Assembly: GCA_958349075.1 (NCBI GenBank)
Contig: CATWBR010000152.1
Coordinates: 1-9,619 of the forward strand
Reading direction: 5' to 3'
Source: an uncultured Clostridium sp.
GTDB lineage: Bacteria > Bacillota > Clostridia > Lachnospirales > Lachnospiraceae
DNA length: 9,619 nucleotides
Shown piece by piece: positions 7,379 through 9,619 of this stretch. The notes under the pieces are model-generated. The model did no database searches. It was not told the DNA's origin and was given only the letters and a program-made list of their open reading frames with translations. Numbering within the stretch: position 1 is the first letter of the stretch; every line of letters begins with the position of its first letter. Both the position numbers and the translations under genes were made by a program.

Positions 7379-8406
7379 AGAAGTTACAGAATACTTTATA
7401 CGTCACGACGCCGGATGTGTACCTGTCGCTGGATGGAGAGAATATCGTACTGTTGCAGGAACAAAGCGAACTGGGCAGGGTTCCTCTTCATAATCTTGAA
7501 GGTGTGGTCTGTTTCGGTTATAGAGGCGTCAGTCCTGCGCTGATGGGAGCTTGTGCGGAAAGGGGTATCGGTCTTTGCTTTTTGACGCAGCATGGCCGGT
7601 TCCTTTCCCGGATTAACGGATCGGTGAGCGGCAATGTGCTGCTTCGGCAGGCACAGTATTTCAGAGCGGCAGATGAAATGCAGTCTCTTGCAATTGCCAA
7701 ATCATTTTTGCTGGGAAAAATATACAATGGCCGGTGGTGCCTGGAGAGGGTGAAACGTGACCACCCTATGCGGATTGATCAAGAGAAGATGAGTGGTGCC
7801 ATAACTCAGATGTGCAGTTCTCTGAATGATTTGGAGAAAGGCAAAACCAGGAGTGAGCTGATGGGAATTGAAGGAATTGCAGCAAAAGCATATTTCGGAG
7901 TTTTCTCACAGATGATTCTTCGGAATGAGGATGTGTTTGTTTTTGATGGAAGAACCCGCCGTCCGCCGCTGGATCCGGTGAATGCCATGCTCTCCTTCGC
8001 TTATACTTTGTTGGGAAATGAGATTGCAGGTGCTTTGGAAACGGTGGGGTTAGATCCGGCGGTTGGATATCTTCATACGGTGCGTCCGGGGCGCGCGTCC
8101 TTAGCACTTGATTTGCTCGAAGAGTTGCGTGCGCCGTTGGCAGACCGATTTGTAATAACGCAGATCAATCTCGGAATTTTTACAGAAAAAGATTTTCTAA
8201 GGAAAGAGAATGGTGCTGTTTTTATGACGGATGATGCGAGAAAATCCTTCTTGTCTGCCTGGCAAAAACGAAAACAGGAGACAATCATGCATCCTTACCT
8301 GAAAGAAAAGATTCAATGGGGGATGGTTGCTTTTTCGCAGGCCATGCTCTTGTCCAGGCATCTGCGGGGAGATTTAGACGCTTATCCCCCGTTCTTATGG
8401 AAATGA
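7375..8406 (+). CDS. cas1: Cas1, CRISPR integrase (type I-C)
   Basis: Cas1 is the catalytic subunit of the Cas1-Cas2 complex that inserts new spacers at the leader end of the array. The 343-aa protein has an N-terminal beta domain (residues about 1-90, LYVTTPDVYLSLDGENIVL) and a C-terminal helical catalytic domain. The metal ligands are visible: E166 (LMGIEGIAAKAYF), H234 (GYLHTVRPGRASLALD) and D246 or E249/E250 (LDLLEELRAPLADRF). Length and motifs are those of an intact family member. ATG 7375 overlaps the cas4 stop, with GAGGATGAGGG just upstream. The cas2 coding region starts about ten bases after it. Confidence 0.97.
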   Translation: MKKLQNTLYVTTPDVYLSLDGENIVLLQEQSELGRVPLHNLEGVVCFGYRGVSPALMGACAERGIGLCFLTQHGRFLSRINGSVSGNVLLRQAQYFRAADEMQSLAIAKSFLLGKIYNGRWCLERVKRDHPMRIDQEKMSGAITQMCSSLNDLEKGKTRSELMGIEGIAAKAYFGVFSQMILRNEDVFVFDGRTRRPPLDPVNAMLSFAYTLLGNEIAGALETVGLDPAVGYLHTVRPGRASLALDLLEELRAPLADRFVITQINLGIFTEKDFLRKENGAVFMTDDARKSFLSAWQKRKQETIMHPYLKEKIQWGMVAFSQAMLLSRHLRGDLDAYPPFLWK

Positions 8407-8419
8407 GGTGATGGATTTG
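8405..8419 (+). promoter_or_regulatory. Ribosome binding site deciding the TTG start of cas2
   Basis: GAGGTGA at 8405-8411 is a seven-base match to the 16S anti-Shine-Dalgarno complement. From its core GAGG (8405-8408) the in-frame TTG at 8417 is 8 bases away, an ideal distance, while ATG 8411 is only 2 bases away and GTG 8408 overlaps it. Starting at TTG gives MLVLITYD, the usual type I-C Cas2 N-terminus. Confidence 0.55.
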
Positions 8420-8707
8420 CTCGTTCTTATAACCTATGACATTAACATTACAGAAGCAGCAGGAGCCCGCCGCTTAAGGCGCGTAGCCAAGCAATGTGTA
8501 AATTATGGCACACGGGTACAGAATTCTGTTTTTGAATGTCAGGTGGATGCAACGCAATATGTGAAGCTAAAACATCTTCTGATGAATGAAATTGACGAAG
8601 AAAAAGATAGTCTGCGTTTTTACTCTCTGGGCAATCATTATAACGGTAAAGTTGAGCATTTTGGTGTGCGGCGCGGAATACAGGTGGATGAACCTTTAAT
8701 TTTATAA
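8417..8707 (+). CDS. cas2: Cas2, structural subunit of the Cas1-Cas2 integrase
   Basis: Cas2 forms the central dimer that bridges two Cas1 dimers and measures the prespacer. It has a ferredoxin-like fold that opens with beta strand LVLITYDIN, including the conserved Asp of TYD. The segments RRLRRVAKQCVNYGTRVQNS and VFECQVDATQ are typical of the type I-C family, as is the SLRFYSLGN strand. From TTG 8417 the product is 96 aa, the normal length; GTG 8408 would give 99 aa and ATG 8411 would give 98. It is the last cas gene, about ten bases after cas1 and followed by the array leader. Confidence 0.95.
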   Translation: MLVLITYDINITEAAGARRLRRVAKQCVNYGTRVQNSVFECQVDATQYVKLKHLLMNEIDEEKDSLRFYSLGNHYNGKVEHFGVRRGIQVDEPLIL

Positions 8708-8900
8708 AAGAACCGCAGGGAAGAGGTCTAGCCCTATCAGTGCGAACCCGAAGTGAACATGAATTCCGTGGGAGGTTCGCACCTGGATTTTGGTGTGAAT
8801 TGGAGGGGAATTTGGACTTAGATGTAAAATTTGTTAGGAAATTTGGATGATTCTAATAAAAATGTAATACACAAGCATTCTAAAATTGTGAATGTTTGCT
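8708..8900 (+). promoter_or_regulatory. CRISPR leader
   Basis: This gene-free stretch lies between cas2 and the first repeat, on the side of spacer addition and array transcription. Its first half contains a long-loop inverted repeat; its second half (about 8797-8900) is AT-rich. A possible array promoter is TTGTTA at 8831-8836 with TCTAAT at 8852-8857 (15-base gap) or TAATAA at 8854-8859 (17-base gap); neither is a perfect sigma-70 match. A short element recurs as GAATTGGA (8797), GAATTTGGA (8808) and GAAATTTGGA (8838). No convincing terminator with a U-tract follows cas2, so array transcription could partly come from the operon. Confidence 0.8.
8740..8782 (+). repeat. 9-bp perfect inverted repeat in the leader
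   Basis: GTGCGAACC at 8740-8748 and GGTTCGCAC at 8774-8782 are perfect complements separated by 25 bases. The loop contains the palindrome GAATTC at 8761-8766. The element begins 32 bases after the cas2 stop. It lacks a T-run after the right arm, so it is not a standard intrinsic terminator. I recall similar motifs downstream of cas2 in other type I-C loci, which would suggest a conserved role in acquisition or transcript processing; this cannot be confirmed here. Confidence 0.7.
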
Positions 8901-9619
8901 GGTCAGGCTCGCAAGAGCCTGTGGATCGAAATGTTTTTTTGAAGTGACGGCAGACGATCTGCTTACGGTCAGGCTCGCAAGAGCCTGTGGATCGAAATTT
9001 TGCTGCAATGACATCGCTTTTAGTAGCCTGCGGGGTCAGGCTCGCAAGAGCCTGTGGATCGAAATCTGTATTCCCCGCAATATCTCCCAGGGTTCCCCCG
9101 GGTCAGGCTCGCAAGAGCCTGTGGATCGAAATTTTGCTGCTGCTTTCCCGCCTCCTCCAATACTGCGGTCAGGCTCGCAAGAGCCTGTGGATCGAAATGA
9201 TGATTCCATTGAGTCAAATTACAACGGGGAAACGGGGTCAGGCTCGCAAGAGCCTGTGGATCGAAATTTGAAACTACTCCGGCCTATCTCATGGGATGGG
9301 GGTCAGGCTCGCAAGAGCCTGTGGATCGAAATATTTCTACACGCCCGCCCAGTATCGTTTCATCCGGTCAGGCTCGCAAGAGCCTGTGGATCGAAATCCA
9401 TACGTTTGGCTCTTCTCCTCCGAGGTACTTCTTGGTCAGGCTCGCAAGAGCCTGTGGATCGAAATTTTATTCTTCCGCAGATTTTTCGCCAGCTCGTTGG
9501 TCAGGCTCGCAAGAGCCTGTGGATCGAAATATTGTTGTCTTTTACCGTTCCCTCCCGGGGCTGTGGTCAGGCTCGCAAGAGCCTGTGGATCGAAATGATG
9601 ATTCCATTGAGTCAAATTA
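8901..9619 (+). CRISPR. Type I-C CRISPR array, 11 repeats visible, continues beyond the window
   Basis: Eleven identical 32-base repeats start at 8901, 8967, 9034, 9101, 9167, 9236, 9301, 9366, 9434, 9499 and 9565. Ten full spacers measure 34, 35, 35, 34, 37, 33, 33, 36, 33 and 34 bases; an eleventh is cut by the window edge. Each repeat begins GGT, has stem CAGGCTC, loop GCAA and stem GAGCCTG, and ends TGGATCGAAAT. Cas5c cutting at the 3' base of the stem would leave those last 11 bases as the crRNA 5' handle, as in studied type I-C systems. Perfect repeat identity at the leader end is consistent with an active or recently active array. Spacer 11 matches the first 23 bases of spacer 5. No spacer visibly matches another part of this window. 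Confidence 0.99.
9199..9235 (+). repeat. Spacer 5, repeated as spacer 11 at 9597-9619
   Basis: Spacer 5 (37 bases, the longest here) starts GATGATTCCATTGAG. The 23 visible bases of spacer 11 (9597-9619) are identical to its first 23 bases and are in the same orientation. Six repeat-spacer units (398 bases) separate the two copies. Confidence 0.97.

Noticed and set aside
8773..8788. AGGTTCGCACCTGGAT in the leader resembles a shortened CRISPR repeat and might be a degenerate repeat or crRNA-like element.
   Set aside because: Matching the repeat needs two internal gaps and a mismatch. The sequence is explained as the right arm of the leader inverted repeat; the resemblance is probably chance.
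8901..8940. Repeat hairpin followed by T7 in spacer 1 as an intrinsic terminator.
   Set aside because: The T-run starts 14 bases after the stem, separated by the 5' handle, so it is not terminator geometry.
8987..9598. Open frames within the array encoding repeated VRLARACGSK-like peptides.
   Set aside because: They are translations of the 32-base CRISPR repeats joined through spacers; they have no ribosome sites and are array artefacts.
1..9619. Apparent absence of cas6 and of a separate cas11 gene.
   Set aside because: Type I-C systems process crRNA with Cas5c and encode Cas11c within cas8c, so neither absence indicates a defective locus.

Overview
The window holds a compact, essentially complete type I-C (Dvulg-type) CRISPR-Cas locus, all on the + strand: cas3, cas5c, cas8c, cas7c, cas4, cas1, cas2, then a leader and the first eleven repeats of a CRISPR array that runs off the right edge. 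Strong AGGAGG-type ribosome sites, TTG starts and moderate GC point to a Firmicute. The protein style resembles gut Clostridia such as Lachnospiraceae, but this is an impression from the sequence and not a database result.

Layout: positions 1-42 are the cas3 upstream region. The seven genes (about 43-8707) are packed as one operon, with gaps of at most 32 bases or short overlaps. From 8708 to 8900 lies a leader with a 9-bp inverted repeat near cas2 and an AT-rich half next to the array. From 8901 the array has identical 32-base repeats and spacers of 33-37 bases. No cas6 is present and none is expected, because Cas5c is the crRNA-processing enzyme in type I-C; its Tyr/Lys/His active-site residues and the repeat hairpin with an 11-base handle are all visible. 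Cas4-Cas1-Cas2 form the spacer-acquisition module, Cas5c-Cas8c-Cas7c the surveillance complex, and Cas3 the recruited nuclease-helicase.

The most unusual feature is cas8c. It encodes 868 residues, well above the usual roughly 600, and the excess is explained by the C-terminal Cas11-like domain being present three times in tandem (residues about 513-638, 639-760 and 761-868). In described type I-C complexes one Cas8c works with two separate Cas11c small subunits made by internal translation of cas8c. Three fused modules equal that count (1+2), so this protein may carry its small subunits covalently. An alternative is that an internal GTG start at 4703 makes a free triple-Cas11 protein.

Two other points stand out. 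The cas3 reading frame has no ATG, GTG or TTG that preserves its HD nuclease N-terminus, which implies an AUU start or a damaged start codon. The last visible spacer matches spacer 5 over all 23 visible bases, which suggests a duplication inside the array.
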